A stretch of DNA of 32,500 nucleotides, from assembly GCA_016650365.1 (NCBI GenBank), contig JAENVV010000148.1, positions 1 through 32,500 on the forward strand, written 5' to 3'. Below the pieces are notes generated by a model. It saw only the letters and a list, made by a program, of their open reading frames with translations. It had not been told where the DNA came from and made no database searches. Each line of letters begins with the position of its first letter. Position 1 is the stretch's first letter. The translations under genes were made by a program, and so were the position numbers. The DNA is from Acidimicrobiia bacterium. Lineage in GTDB: Bacteria > Actinomycetota > Acidimicrobiia > Spongiisociales > JAENVV01. Positions 23,833 to 32,108 of this stretch are shown here, one piece after another.

Positions 23833-25003
23833 TCTGGCAGTGGCAGTTTTCATCGGCCTCGGCGGGTTGGTCATCATCGCCGCCGTCTCTCTCTTCCTTC
23901 TGAAGGCAGTGAGCGGGGCTCGCCGTCGCCGGATTGCAGCCCGGCGGGCCAGATTCGTCGATCTGGTCGGAGAGCTCATAGTCCGCGGTGACCCCGGATC
24001 TCGAAATTTCCGTCGATACGCCGGTGATCCGGAGTTTCGATCCGTGGTGCTCGAATACATGCGCATGCTCCAGGGAGACGATCGACTCCGGTTGCTCACG
24101 GCGGCCCGTGACATGGGATTGGTCGACCGTTTCCTCAAGGGATTGCGGTCAAAAGACCGGGACGAACGGGTGAGTGCCGTCGAGGCGCTCGGCGAAATCG
24201 GAGACCCCACGACCGTTACCGATCTCGTGTTCATGCTGCACGACATCGTTCCCGAGATCCAGGTGCAGGCGGCTCCGGCGCTGGCTCACATCGGCGACCC
24301 GAGTTCCGTCAAGAGCCTCCTGGCCGGCATGGAGCAGCAGGACGAGTGGCATGCCCAACGGATAGCCGACGCGCTCTACTCGTTCGGACGCGAGGCGGTG
24401 CCCGAGATGGCCCGCTATTTGCAAGGGACCGGTCGATACCGGCCTTTGATCGCCCGAACGCTTGGACTCATCGGTGACATTCGGGCCGAAGGATCGCTGA
24501 TTCAGGCGCTGTCTTCGTCCGACGCCGACCTGAGAATGAGGGCAGCTGCCGCGCTCGGGAGAGCCGGAACTCCCCGCGCGGTGCCCTCATTGCTGGAGCT
24601 TCTCGCAGACAAACAGTGGGAGGTCCGCGCCCAGGCCGCCTCGGCGCTTGGCCGCCGGACCGACCGTCAGGCCATACCCTGGCTCCGGAGAGCACTCAGT
24701 GACCAGTCCTGGTGGGTCCGGCACAATGCTGCCGCAGCCCTGGTCGAGGTGCCAGGCGGAAACGAGGCCCTCCGTTCCTCGCTGGGACATCCCGACCCGT
24801 ATGCACGCGATGCGGCGGCCGCGGTACTGCTGTCGTCCGGGGTCGCCGGTGAAGCGGTTGAAGCGCTCCGTTCAACAGAACCAACCGACCGGCTAGCCGC
24901 CGAGGATCTCATTTCCTCCCTGGTTCAAGCCGGGAAGGCAGAGTTCTTCCTGGTCGCTGGTCTCAATCCCGAGTATGTCGACGCCCTCCGGATGCGGGTC
25001 TGA
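23825..25003 (+). CDS. Membrane-anchored HEAT-repeat protein
   Basis: A 392-aa protein. A single hydrophobic segment (about 5-29) is followed by a strongly basic stretch (ARRRRIAARRARF), so the bulk should sit in the cytoplasm. From about residue 110 onward there are at least five HEAT/PBS-lyase-type repeats, for example DERVSAVEALGEIGDP, DLRMRAAAALGRAGTP, WEVRAQAASALGRRTD and WWVRHNAAAALVEVP. Such superhelices bind partner proteins. With the overlapping receiver upstream and a GT2 synthase downstream, it may be a scaffold between them; this is inference. The region of about 45-105 is helical and unassigned. Confidence 0.9.
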   Translation: MADLAVAVFIGLGGLVIIAAVSLFLLKAVSGARRRRIAARRARFVDLVGELIVRGDPGSRNFRRYAGDPEFRSVVLEYMRMLQGDDRLRLLTAARDMGLVDRFLKGLRSKDRDERVSAVEALGEIGDPTTVTDLVFMLHDIVPEIQVQAAPALAHIGDPSSVKSLLAGMEQQDEWHAQRIADALYSFGREAVPEMARYLQGTGRYRPLIARTLGLIGDIRAEGSLIQALSSSDADLRMRAAAALGRAGTPRAVPSLLELLADKQWEVRAQAASALGRRTDRQAIPWLRRALSDQSWWVRHNAAAALVEVPGGNEALRSSLGHPDPYARDAAAAVLLSSGVAGEAVEALRSTEPTDRLAAEDLISSLVQAGKAEFFLVAGLNPEYVDALRMRV

Positions 25004-25072
25004 GCGAGAAGGTCCCCGGCGTCGACCCTCGTACCGACCAGAATGGGTTCAACCGCGACCTGACGGTACATC

Positions 25073-26551
25073 ATGCTCCACACCATCGTTCAGACGTTCA
25101 ACTTCTTCATCATCTTTTACGTCATCCTGATGCAGATTCAAATCCTTTTTGTGGCAACGATGTCCTATCGCGCCCTGGCTTCCGACCGGTTCGTGACCCG
25201 GCACGGTCGCATTCAGGACATGATCACCTCAGATACCACTCCGCCGATTTCGATCGTTATCCCGGCGTACAACGAAGCGACCGGGATCGCCGACTCGGTT
25301 CGGTCCATGGCGATGCTGCACTATCCCAATATGGAAATCATCGTCGTCAACGACGGTTCGAAGGACGAAACGGTTCAGCGGATGATCGAAGCCTTCGATA
25401 TGGTGCCGATCGACTTTCCGTTTCGTAATGCCATCCCCACGCAGGAGATACGACGGTTGTACAAGAGTCGCTTGCCACATCCCGTCGTACTGGTCGACAA
25501 AGAAAACGGTGGCAAGTCCGATGCCATCAACGCCGGGATCAACGTCTCCAAATATCCGTACTTCATGGCGACCGATGCCGAGATGGTTCTCGAATCCGAA
25601 GCGCTCATCCATGCGGCTCGCCACTTTGTGGAAGATCGGGAACGAACCGTGGCCGTCGGTGGCAATGTTCGCCCGCTCAACGGTTGCGAGGTGCGCCTCG
25701 GGAAGGTGACCAAAGTCTCGCTGCCTCGAACCGCGATTGAGATGGCCCAGGTCGTGGAATACATACGATCGTTCCTGTCGGCCAGACCCGGTTGGTCCCG
25801 GATGGGATCCCTGCTCATCATTTCGGGCGCCTTCGGAATATTTTCCAAGGCGGCGGTGACCGAGGTCGGCGGCTTTCGGAACGACCACCTCGGTGAGGAC
25901 ATGGAGATGACCATGCGACTGCATCGGCATTTTCGGAGGAAGAAGCAGGACTATCGCATTGTGTACTCGGCCGATGCGGTGGCTTGGACCGAGGTACCGG
26001 TCACCTGGAACGTGCTCAAGAAGCAGCGGGTTCGTTGGCATCGGGGACTCATTCAGGTCATCTGGCAATACAAGGGCATGATTTTCAATCCGCGCTACGG
26101 GTTTGTCGGGATGGTGGCATGGCCATCGTTCATCGCCTTCGAGTTCATCGCGCCAGTTCTCGAATTCACCGGATGGATTCTCATTCCGATTTCGTTGCTC
26201 ACCGGTTTTTTGAACCCGGAGGTGGCTGTGCCGCTCATACTGATCGCGTTCCTGCTGGGCACCGCCAACTCGATTGCTTCCCTCTTTCTTGACGATCGGT
26301 TCGGCTACTACTCAGACGGACGATCGACATTACGCCTGTTGATGTACACGCTCGGGGAGCATCTCGGGCTTCGGCAACGATCGGTCTGGTGGCGGGTGCG
26401 GTCCCTGTTCTGGAACCCGAAGAAGAAAGTCTGGGGTGACATGCAACGGACGGGGGTTGGAAACCTTGGTAGTAAGACCGGTCCTCAACCAGGAACGCTG
26501 AGGAACGTTCCCCCGGCGGCTTCAGTCCCCGGCCCGCCTGGCGAGTCGTAG
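25073..26551 (+). CDS. Membrane GT2 glycosyltransferase (processive polysaccharide synthase-like)
   Basis: A 492-aa inner-membrane family 2 glycosyltransferase of the cellulose/hyaluronan/PgaC type. An N-terminal membrane segment (about 10-30) precedes the GT-A domain: IVIPAYNEA (61-69), VVNDGS (91-96), the DxD position D168-A169-E170, the GED catalytic-base motif (274-276) and QRVRW (318-322). At least three hydrophobic segments follow (about 342-406), and the cytoplasmic tail is basic then Pro-rich. There is no PilZ domain. The second Asp of DxD is Glu, an uncommon variant. A 69-base gap separates it from the HEAT gene. The polymer made is unknown. Confidence 0.9.
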   Translation: MLHTIVQTFNFFIIFYVILMQIQILFVATMSYRALASDRFVTRHGRIQDMITSDTTPPISIVIPAYNEATGIADSVRSMAMLHYPNMEIIVVNDGSKDETVQRMIEAFDMVPIDFPFRNAIPTQEIRRLYKSRLPHPVVLVDKENGGKSDAINAGINVSKYPYFMATDAEMVLESEALIHAARHFVEDRERTVAVGGNVRPLNGCEVRLGKVTKVSLPRTAIEMAQVVEYIRSFLSARPGWSRMGSLLIISGAFGIFSKAAVTEVGGFRNDHLGEDMEMTMRLHRHFRRKKQDYRIVYSADAVAWTEVPVTWNVLKKQRVRWHRGLIQVIWQYKGMIFNPRYGFVGMVAWPSFIAFEFIAPVLEFTGWILIPISLLTGFLNPEVAVPLILIAFLLGTANSIASLFLDDRFGYYSDGRSTLRLLMYTLGEHLGLRQRSVWWRVRSLFWNPKKKVWGDMQRTGVGNLGSKTGPQPGTLRNVPPAASVPGPPGES

Positions 26552-28111
26552 TTCTGATAGCTCCCGTCCGCCCAGCACCCTGGTCGTAGCCAGGTAGAGA
26601 CTGCCGACCACCACCGTCGCCACCAGAAGGCCCGTCAGGCTCTCGAAGAGGCTCATCGAATCCGCCGGGCCGGTGACGATCCGCACCGTGTACGATCCGA
26701 CCGCTCCTGCCAGCAGTGCCGACAGAGCTGACCGACCGGTGACACCGGCTACGGATCTGCCCTCGGCTAATCCGGTCTGGCGGTACCAGGACAGGGCAAG
26801 GTGGAGCGTGTATAGCGCCATCGTGGTCACACTGGCAGCTGCCAGGCCCGATTGACCATACCGGGCGACAAACCACCAGTAGATGCCCGCGCCCAGTACG
26901 GTCCACAAGGTGCCGATCGCGACCGGAGTCCACATTTTGCGTCGGGCGTAGAACGCCCGGGAATACACCTGGTGGGCTCCCCACAACGGAATCGACAGGC
27001 TGTAGATGGCCAGTGCAGTGGCCACTGCCACCGTGTCCGTGCTCGTGAAGTCACCTCGCTGGTAGGCGATCCGTACGGCTGGTGCCGCCGCCGCATACGC
27101 GGCTGCTGCCGCCGCAAACCCGGCAAAGATGGTGTATCTCAGGGCTCTGGTCAGGGTTGCTGAGAGTTCGGAAAGCTTGCCCTCTTCGGCCAGCCTGGCC
27201 AGATACGGATAGGCGGCGACTCCTGCCGCCTGGGCGATGATGCCCACCGGAAACATATTGAGGCGGCGACCGAAGTACACCTGAGAAATGGCCGATTCGC
27301 CGAGGGTCTGGCCGAAGATCGGAATGAACTGTGCGTCGAGAACCGCGATTGACTGTCCGAGCATGAGCGGGAGGGCCAGTCGGAGATACTCACCGATAAC
27401 CGGCGCTCGCCAGGAAGTTCCCGGCGCCCACCGCAGGCCGACCTGTCTGGCACCGTATAACTGAAGGCCAAAGTTGCCAAGGATCGACCCGAGCAGGGCA
27501 CCCCAGGCGAACCCTTCGGCGCCGTCGAGTCCGAGGGATGGTCCCAGAACCCCCCCGACGATGATCGCCAGGTTATAGACGAGCGGTGCCAAAGATGGGA
27601 GGGTGAATCGGCGGTGGGCGTATTGAACGGCGGCCAGCAGCGAGCCGAGCATGAAGAACGTTTGGGCGGGAAGGACAATTCGGGTCAAGTGGGCTACTTG
27701 AGCGAGCTCTGTGGGGCCGAGAGCCACGGTGGCGTCGCTGTCGAGAAGCCGGGGGAGGGCGACATATACGAAGTCGACCAAATGATCGGAGAAGACCATG
27801 GCGGCGGCGGTGACGGCGACCATGACGGTCGTCACGGGTTTGGCGATGGCTGCAAAAGATTCCCACTGACCTGCTTCATCATCCGCGGCGAGGTGACGGG
27901 AGAGAATCGGTATGAACGTGATGGACAGGTACCCGCCCGCCATCAGGTAGTACAGAATGTCCGGGATGGCGAATGCCGCCACATAGACCCCCGACTCGGT
28001 ACCGGCCCCGAGTAACGCAGCCATGACCGACTCTCGCACGAGTCCGAGGACTCTGGAGACGAGGATGCCGGCCGAGACGATCAGGGCGGCCCGCCCCATT
28101 CCTTTGGTCAC
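26522..28111 (-). CDS. murJ: Lipid II flippase MurJ
   Basis: A 529-aa polytopic protein of the MVF/MOP family that flips lipid II for peptidoglycan synthesis. It has about fourteen hydrophobic segments and the family opening AALIVSAGILVSRVLGLVRESVMAALLG. Later YFGRRLNMFPVGIIAQA is the conserved TM7-8 region. GTG 28111 overlaps the stop of the PHP gene in GTGA, which fixes the start; the internal ATG four codons later is the alternative. Its last 30 bases overlap the 3' end of the glycosyltransferase gene on the other strand. Confidence 0.93.
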   Translation of the reverse strand: MTKGMGRAALIVSAGILVSRVLGLVRESVMAALLGAGTESGVYVAAFAIPDILYYLMAGGYLSITFIPILSRHLAADDEAGQWESFAAIAKPVTTVMVAVTAAAMVFSDHLVDFVYVALPRLLDSDATVALGPTELAQVAHLTRIVLPAQTFFMLGSLLAAVQYAHRRFTLPSLAPLVYNLAIIVGGVLGPSLGLDGAEGFAWGALLGSILGNFGLQLYGARQVGLRWAPGTSWRAPVIGEYLRLALPLMLGQSIAVLDAQFIPIFGQTLGESAISQVYFGRRLNMFPVGIIAQAAGVAAYPYLARLAEEGKLSELSATLTRALRYTIFAGFAAAAAAYAAAAPAVRIAYQRGDFTSTDTVAVATALAIYSLSIPLWGAHQVYSRAFYARRKMWTPVAIGTLWTVLGAGIYWWFVARYGQSGLAAASVTTMALYTLHLALSWYRQTGLAEGRSVAGVTGRSALSALLAGAVGSYTVRIVTGPADSMSLFESLTGLLVATVVVGSLYLATTRVLGGRELSELRLARRAGD

Positions 28112-28944
28112 CGGTTGGCTTCTAGCTCTTCCAGGACGTGATCAGGAACGAGCAGTTCTCCCCGGCCGGTTCCCAACTCGAGACCCTCCTTGTAGGTACC
28201 GTGGTAGTCGGACCCTCCAGAAGGGATCAGCCCGAAGCGTCTGGTGGTTTTGGCAAGTTCTTCTTGTTGGGCTCGGGCATAGTCGCCGTAGTAGCACTCG
28301 ATGCCGGCCAGCCCGGCGGTCGCCAGGGTCTCCATCGCCTCAGCATATTCGGCTGCCGTATCGAGGCCCAACGTGTGAGGATGGGCGATGATGGGTACGC
28401 CTCCCGAAGCCCTGGCAAGCCTGATGGCCTCTTCGGGATCGAGTCGCTCCCGGCCGAGGTAGCCGGGTCGACCGGTTGCGAGGAGCTCGTCAAAGACCGC
28501 GGGAGGATCCGGGAAATAGCCCTTCCCGACGAGGATGGCGGCCATGTGCGGCCGGCCGACGACCCCACCACCTGATTCCTCAATCAGTTCCTCCATCGTG
28601 ATGTCATATCCGAGGGACTGGAGCAGCACGATCATCCGGTCGTTGCGGGTTTGACGGGCCACCTGAAGATCAGCCAGTCGATCCTGGAGGAGGCCTTCGG
28701 GGCTGAGAAACAGCACGACCATGTGCATGCCGCCCCTGGTCCATTCGAGCGATAGTTCGACGCCCCGAATGAGTCGGACACCAGCCAGGTCGGCGGCCGC
28801 CTGAGCCTCTTCGAGGCCATCAAGGGTGTCGTGGTCGGTGAGAGCGAGAGCGTTGAGCCTGGCCGATACGGCGTTGGCAACGAGTTCGGTTGGACTATCC
28901 GACCCATCCGAAACGCGAGAGTGTGTGTGCAGGTCGACAGCCAT
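28108..28944 (-). CDS. PHP domain metal-dependent phosphoesterase (RNase AM/YciV-like)
   Basis: A 278-aa PHP-family protein. Metal ligands are visible in the order DLHTHS, LTDHDTL, RGVELS, GRPHMA, PIIAHPH and SDYHG, the pattern of the YciV/TrpH subgroup. Members cleave 3',5'-nucleoside bisphosphates or trim RNA 5' ends. Which one applies here is not determined. The ATG follows a TACCGT -10 by six bases, so it is probably leaderless. It is translationally coupled to murJ through a four-base GTGA overlap. Confidence 0.88.
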   Translation of the reverse strand: MAVDLHTHSRVSDGSDSPTELVANAVSARLNALALTDHDTLDGLEEAQAAADLAGVRLIRGVELSLEWTRGGMHMVVLFLSPEGLLQDRLADLQVARQTRNDRMIVLLQSLGYDITMEELIEESGGGVVGRPHMAAILVGKGYFPDPPAVFDELLATGRPGYLGRERLDPEEAIRLARASGGVPIIAHPHTLGLDTAAEYAEAMETLATAGLAGIECYYGDYARAQQEELAKTTRRFGLIPSGGSDYHGTYKEGLELGTGRGELLVPDHVLEELEANR

Positions 28945-28950
28945 GATGCG

Positions 28951-28956
28951 ACGGTA
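28951..28956 (-). promoter_or_regulatory. Candidate leaderless -10 of the PHP-murJ operon
   Basis: TACCGT on the minus strand fits TANNNT and ends six bases before ATG 28944. Confidence 0.5.
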
Positions 28957-28982
28957 CCGCCTTTTGGGTAGGAACGGCGTCT

Positions 28983-29735
28983 TTACGGGTTGATCGTGAT
29001 TGACTCGATATAGATCGTCTCAGCCGGTTGGCTGATTTCGGGAATCACTCCCAACTGCACCTTGATGGCCGCGATCTTATCGAGAACGTCCTGGCCGGCC
29101 GTGACGACCCCGATCGGACTGAAATTAGGAGCGCGCGTCGATTTGTCAGCCAGCACGATGAAGAACTGGCCGTCGTTGCGTTGGGTTTCGTTCAGTCCCA
29201 GGGCCACCACCCCTCTCGTGTACTCGAAGTCCGCAGGTGGCTTCTCAGCTTGAAAGGTGAAGCCGGGATTGCCAAGGCCGGTAGCAGTCGGGTCACCGAA
29301 CTTGACGAATTGGGGGAGGAGTTGATGGGCGGCGGTCCCGTTGTAGTAGCCCTGGTTGGCAAGAAACGCGAAAGTGTTTGCGGCGGTCGGAGAAGTGGTC
29401 AGATCGAGAGCTATTTCAATGGTCCCGCACGACGTAACAACAGTGGCGGTGGCGTTTTCCGTCAATCCTTGGTCGGTGGCTTCCGGGAAGGTTTGTCGGG
29501 TTGTGATCTCGGGGGGCGGGTTGCCACCGCACGCAACGGGAAAGGTTCGAATCTCATCGTATGTCTCGCCGAGTGGACCGGCCTTGCTGCTGAGTATGGA
29601 TGCCAGGCCGAGGACGACCACCACAATGATCGTCGCTATCCCGAAACGGCGCAGCGTGGCCAGCAGCTGTTTTCTCTGGGCCTGTTTTTGCCGTTGTTTG
29701 CGGGCCGCTTCTTTGTTTGCCTTTGAGCGTGACAC
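28983..29735 (-). CDS. Membrane-anchored cyclophilin-type peptidyl-prolyl isomerase homologue
   Basis: A 250-aa protein from GTG 29735. A very basic, Gln-rich N-terminus (about 1-30) precedes one membrane segment (about 31-49), with a cyclophilin domain (about 95-250) outside the cell. Cyclophilin marks are TIEIALDLTTSPTAANTFAFL, GDPTATGLGNPGF and NDGQFFIVL. In the usual FHRVIPGF block this protein reads AHQLLPQF, so the catalytic Arg (Arg55 of cyclophilin A) is Gln138 and the preceding Phe is Ala. Isomerase activity may be reduced, or the fold reused for binding. Upstream in-frame codons overlap the lysC promoter and are not used. Confidence 0.85.
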   Translation of the reverse strand: MSRSKANKEAARKQRQKQAQRKQLLATLRRFGIATIIVVVVLGLASILSSKAGPLGETYDEIRTFPVACGGNPPPEITTRQTFPEATDQGLTENATATVVTSCGTIEIALDLTTSPTAANTFAFLANQGYYNGTAAHQLLPQFVKFGDPTATGLGNPGFTFQAEKPPADFEYTRGVVALGLNETQRNDGQFFIVLADKSTRAPNFSPIGVVTAGQDVLDKIAAIKVQLGVIPEISQPAETIYIESITINP

Positions 29736-29743
29736 GAGGCGGC

Positions 29744-29749
29744 ATGTTA
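29744..29749 (-). promoter_or_regulatory. Candidate leaderless -10 of the cyclophilin gene
   Basis: TAACAT on the minus strand fits TANNNT and ends eight bases before GTG 29735, consistent with the GTG start and the absence of a Shine-Dalgarno. Confidence 0.45.
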
Positions 29750-29817
29750 GATCGTCAGAAGGGGGGTTTGGTCGAGTACGTCGGTTTGGTGATGACGGGA
29801 TGCATGCCGAGTGCTTG

Positions 29818-29823
29818 TAGACT
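29818..29823 (+). promoter_or_regulatory. Candidate -10 of lysC-asd
   Basis: TAGACT would start a transcript about 24 bases before ATG 29854, with a weak GAAGAG ribosome site in the leader. The -35 is not convincing. Confidence 0.3.
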
Positions 29824-29853
29824 TTCCCTGTCGGCGCTGCGAAGAGACTTCTC

Positions 29854-31086
29854 ATGGCACTAATTGTTCAAAAATTCGGTGGGACTTCGGTGGGAGACCC
29901 CGACCGCATCAAGCGGGTGGCCCGGCGCATTGCCGATACGAGCCGCGCCGGGAACGAGGTGATCGTTGTGGTCTCGGCCATGGGAAAAAGCACCGATGAC
30001 CTGATCGCCTTGGCCGCAGATATCACTCCGGATCCGCCAGCCCGTGAGATGGATATGTTGCTAACTGCCGGCGAACGTATTTCGATGGCTCTGGTGGCCA
30101 TGGCACTCCATGCCGAAGGGGTCGAAGCCGTCTCACTGACCGGTTCCCAGGCCGGCATCCTGACGGACAATGAGCACGGATCGGCCAAGATCACCGAAAT
30201 TCGTGGTGATCGGATCCGCAATAGCCTCGACGAAGGGAAGGTCGTGATCGTCGCCGGTTTCCAGGGCGTTTCACCCGATACCAAAGAGGTGACGACGCTC
30301 GGTCGAGGAGGTTCTGATGCGACCGCCGTGGCGCTGGCCGCCGCTCACCACGCCGAGGTCTGCGAGATCTATACCGATGTTGATGGGGTGTTCACCGCCG
30401 ATCCGCGGGTCGTTCCCACCGCCAGGAAGCTCGACGAGATCTCGTTCGACGAGATGCTTGAGTTGGCATCGTCAGGTGCCGGGGTACTTATGGCACGGTC
30501 GGTAGAAGTCGGTCGGCGCTTCAACATTCCAATACATGTTCGTTCATCATTTCACACGGACCCGGGCACCTGGGTAAAGGAGACAACCATGGAGCAGGCG
30601 ATCGTCAGTGGTGTTGCCCATGACACCTCGCAGGCCAAAGTAACCGTCGCCGGTGTGCCGGACACCCCCGGGGTGGCGGCCCGGCTCTTCGAAGCGATGT
30701 CTGGCGGTGGGGTCAACGTCGACATGATCGTTCAGAACGTCTCCCGTGCCGGTCACACGGATATCTCCTTTACGGTCCCCCGCATCCAGGCTCAGCAGGC
30801 CGGGCGACTGGCTGAAGCGGTCGGTGCCGAACTTGGCTCGGGTCCGATCGATCTGAACGAATCCATCGCCAAAGTCTCGCTAATCGGGGCCGGCATGAAG
30901 TCAGAGTCAGGTATCGCCGCCCGGGTCTTTCGGGCATTGGCTGACAAGTCGATCAATATCGACATGATCTCGACCTCGTCGATTCGTATATCGTGTGTGG
31001 TTCCCGAAGCTGATGTGAACAATGCGGTCGGAACGCTTGTTTCGTTGTTCAACCTCGAAGAGGTTGCAGAGGAGGTCGGAGCATGA
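29854..31086 (+). CDS. lysC: Aspartate kinase
   Basis: A 410-aa enzyme that phosphorylates aspartate in the first step toward lysine, diaminopimelate, threonine and methionine. The kinase domain opens with [17 protein letters not shown] and continues through [15 protein letters not shown] and [15 protein letters not shown]. Two C-terminal ACT domains (from about 260) carry [15 protein letters not shown] and [22 protein letters not shown]; in relatives these bind lysine and threonine. An internal start at Met246 has a strong ribosome site, suggesting the alpha2beta2 form known from Corynebacterium and Bacillus LysC. Its stop overlaps the asd start in ATGA. Confidence 0.96.
   Translation: MALIVQKFGGTSVGDPDRIKRVARRIADTSRAGNEVIVVVSAMGKSTDDLIALAADITPDPPAREMDMLLTAGERISMALVAMALHAEGVEAVSLTGSQAGILTDNEHGSAKITEIRGDRIRNSLDEGKVVIVAGFQGVSPDTKEVTTLGRGGSDATAVALAAAHHAEVCEIYTDVDGVFTADPRVVPTARKLDEISFDEMLELASSGAGVLMARSVEVGRRFNIPIHVRSSFHTDPGTWVKETTMEQAIVSGVAHDTSQAKVTVAGVPDTPGVAARLFEAMSGGGVNVDMIVQNVSRAGHTDISFTVPRIQAQQAGRLAEAVGAELGSGPIDLNESIAKVSLIGAGMKSESGIAARVFRALADKSINIDMISTSSIRISCVVPEADVNNAVGTLVSLFNLEEVAEEVGA
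30576..30582 (+). promoter_or_regulatory. Internal ribosome-binding site within lysC
   Basis: AAAGGAG lies six bases before the in-frame ATG at 30589. It is the best Shine-Dalgarno in the gene, better than that before the true start. Confidence 0.7.
30589..31086 (+). CDS. Aspartate kinase beta subunit (nested, in frame)
   Basis: A 165-aa product from Met246 of LysC ([14 protein letters not shown]...), comprising only the two ACT regulatory domains. Alternative initiation from within lysC is known for actinobacterial and Bacillus heterotetrameric aspartokinases. The strong ribosome site at 30576-30582 supports it here. It shares its frame and stop with the full-length gene. Confidence 0.65.
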   Translation: MEQAIVSGVAHDTSQAKVTVAGVPDTPGVAARLFEAMSGGGVNVDMIVQNVSRAGHTDISFTVPRIQAQQAGRLAEAVGAELGSGPIDLNESIAKVSLIGAGMKSESGIAARVFRALADKSINIDMISTSSIRISCVVPEADVNNAVGTLVSLFNLEEVAEEVGA

Positions 31087-32099
31087 CCCTGTCGAATGTT
31101 GGCATCGTCGGAGCGACGGGTGCCGTCGGTCGGACCATGTTGGCCATCCTTGAAGAACGGGATTTCCCCGTCAAAGAGTTGCGCTTGTTCGCATCGGAGC
31201 GGTCGGCCGGCACTGAGGTCGCAACCAAATGGGGTCCGGTGATCGTAGAGAATCTGGCCGGCGCCGACCCGGCGGGCCTCGACATTGCTCTCTTTTCCGC
31301 GGGTGGTGACCGTTCCAGGGAGTTCGCACCTCGCTTTGCGGCGGCCGGTTGCACGGTGGTTGACAATTCCTCGGCCTTCCGGATGCGTGACGACGTTCCT
31401 CTGGTGGTGGCCGGGGTGAACAACGACGCCCTGGCCGGGCACGGCGGGATTATCGCCAACCCGAACTGCACGACGATGGCCCTGCTCATGGCGGTCGGTC
31501 CGCTTCACCGGGTAGCCGGGCTTCGATCGATGGTGGCCACTTCGTATCAGTCGGTGTCCGGGTCCGGGATGGCCGGCATGGATGAGTTGGTGCGCCAGAA
31601 TGCTGCCCTCGCCGCCAATCGGCAAGGATTGGTGGACGGCTCATGGCAAGAGCCGGGCGACAACTTGTATGTTCGTCCGATCGGCTGGAACGTGTTGCCG
31701 TTTGCCGGCAATGCAGCAACCGAGGGCTACACGGACGAAGAGTGGAAGCTTGTCAACGAAACCCGCAAGATTCTCAGTGCTCCTGGCATCGCGGTCGAAC
31801 CGACCTGTGTGCGGGTCCCGGTAATGGTCGGCCATGGCATAGCCGCCACCATGATGTTCGATCGATCGATTGACGTTGCCGAGGCGACTGCCGCGATCGC
31901 AGCCAGTCCAGGGGTACAGGTCTGGGAAGACAAGATTCCCACCCCTCTCGACTCGGCTGGCATCGACGATGTTCTCGTCGGGAGAATTCGACCGACGGTC
32001 GGTGAACGGGGTGGAATCTCCTTGTGGGCAGTCGGCGACAACCTTCGCAAGGGCGCCGCCCTCAACACCGTTGAGATTGCCGAACTGTTGCTCGCCTAG
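31083..32099 (+). CDS. asd: Aspartate-semialdehyde dehydrogenase
   Basis: A 338-aa NADPH-dependent enzyme that reduces aspartyl phosphate made by LysC to the semialdehyde, the branch point for lysine, threonine and methionine. It has the Rossmann start [18 protein letters not shown], the active-site Cys in [11 protein letters not shown] and the conserved RVPVMVGHG that supplies the catalytic His. The ATG overlaps the lysC stop by four bases, so the two enzymes are co-translated. It ends nine bases from the convergent zinc-ribbon gene. Confidence 0.96.
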   Translation: MTLSNVGIVGATGAVGRTMLAILEERDFPVKELRLFASERSAGTEVATKWGPVIVENLAGADPAGLDIALFSAGGDRSREFAPRFAAAGCTVVDNSSAFRMRDDVPLVVAGVNNDALAGHGGIIANPNCTTMALLMAVGPLHRVAGLRSMVATSYQSVSGSGMAGMDELVRQNAALAANRQGLVDGSWQEPGDNLYVRPIGWNVLPFAGNAATEGYTDEEWKLVNETRKILSAPGIAVEPTCVRVPVMVGHGIAATMMFDRSIDVAEATAAIAASPGVQVWEDKIPTPLDSAGIDDVLVGRIRPTVGERGGISLWAVGDNLRKGAALNTVEIAELLLA

Positions 32100-32108
32100 C
32101 CGGGTTCT

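Noticed and set aside
29736-29855. 40-residue N-terminal extension of the cyclophilin frame
   Set aside because: It overlaps the lysC promoter and start. GTG 29735 sits behind a good -10, and the protein then begins with a normal basic anchor.
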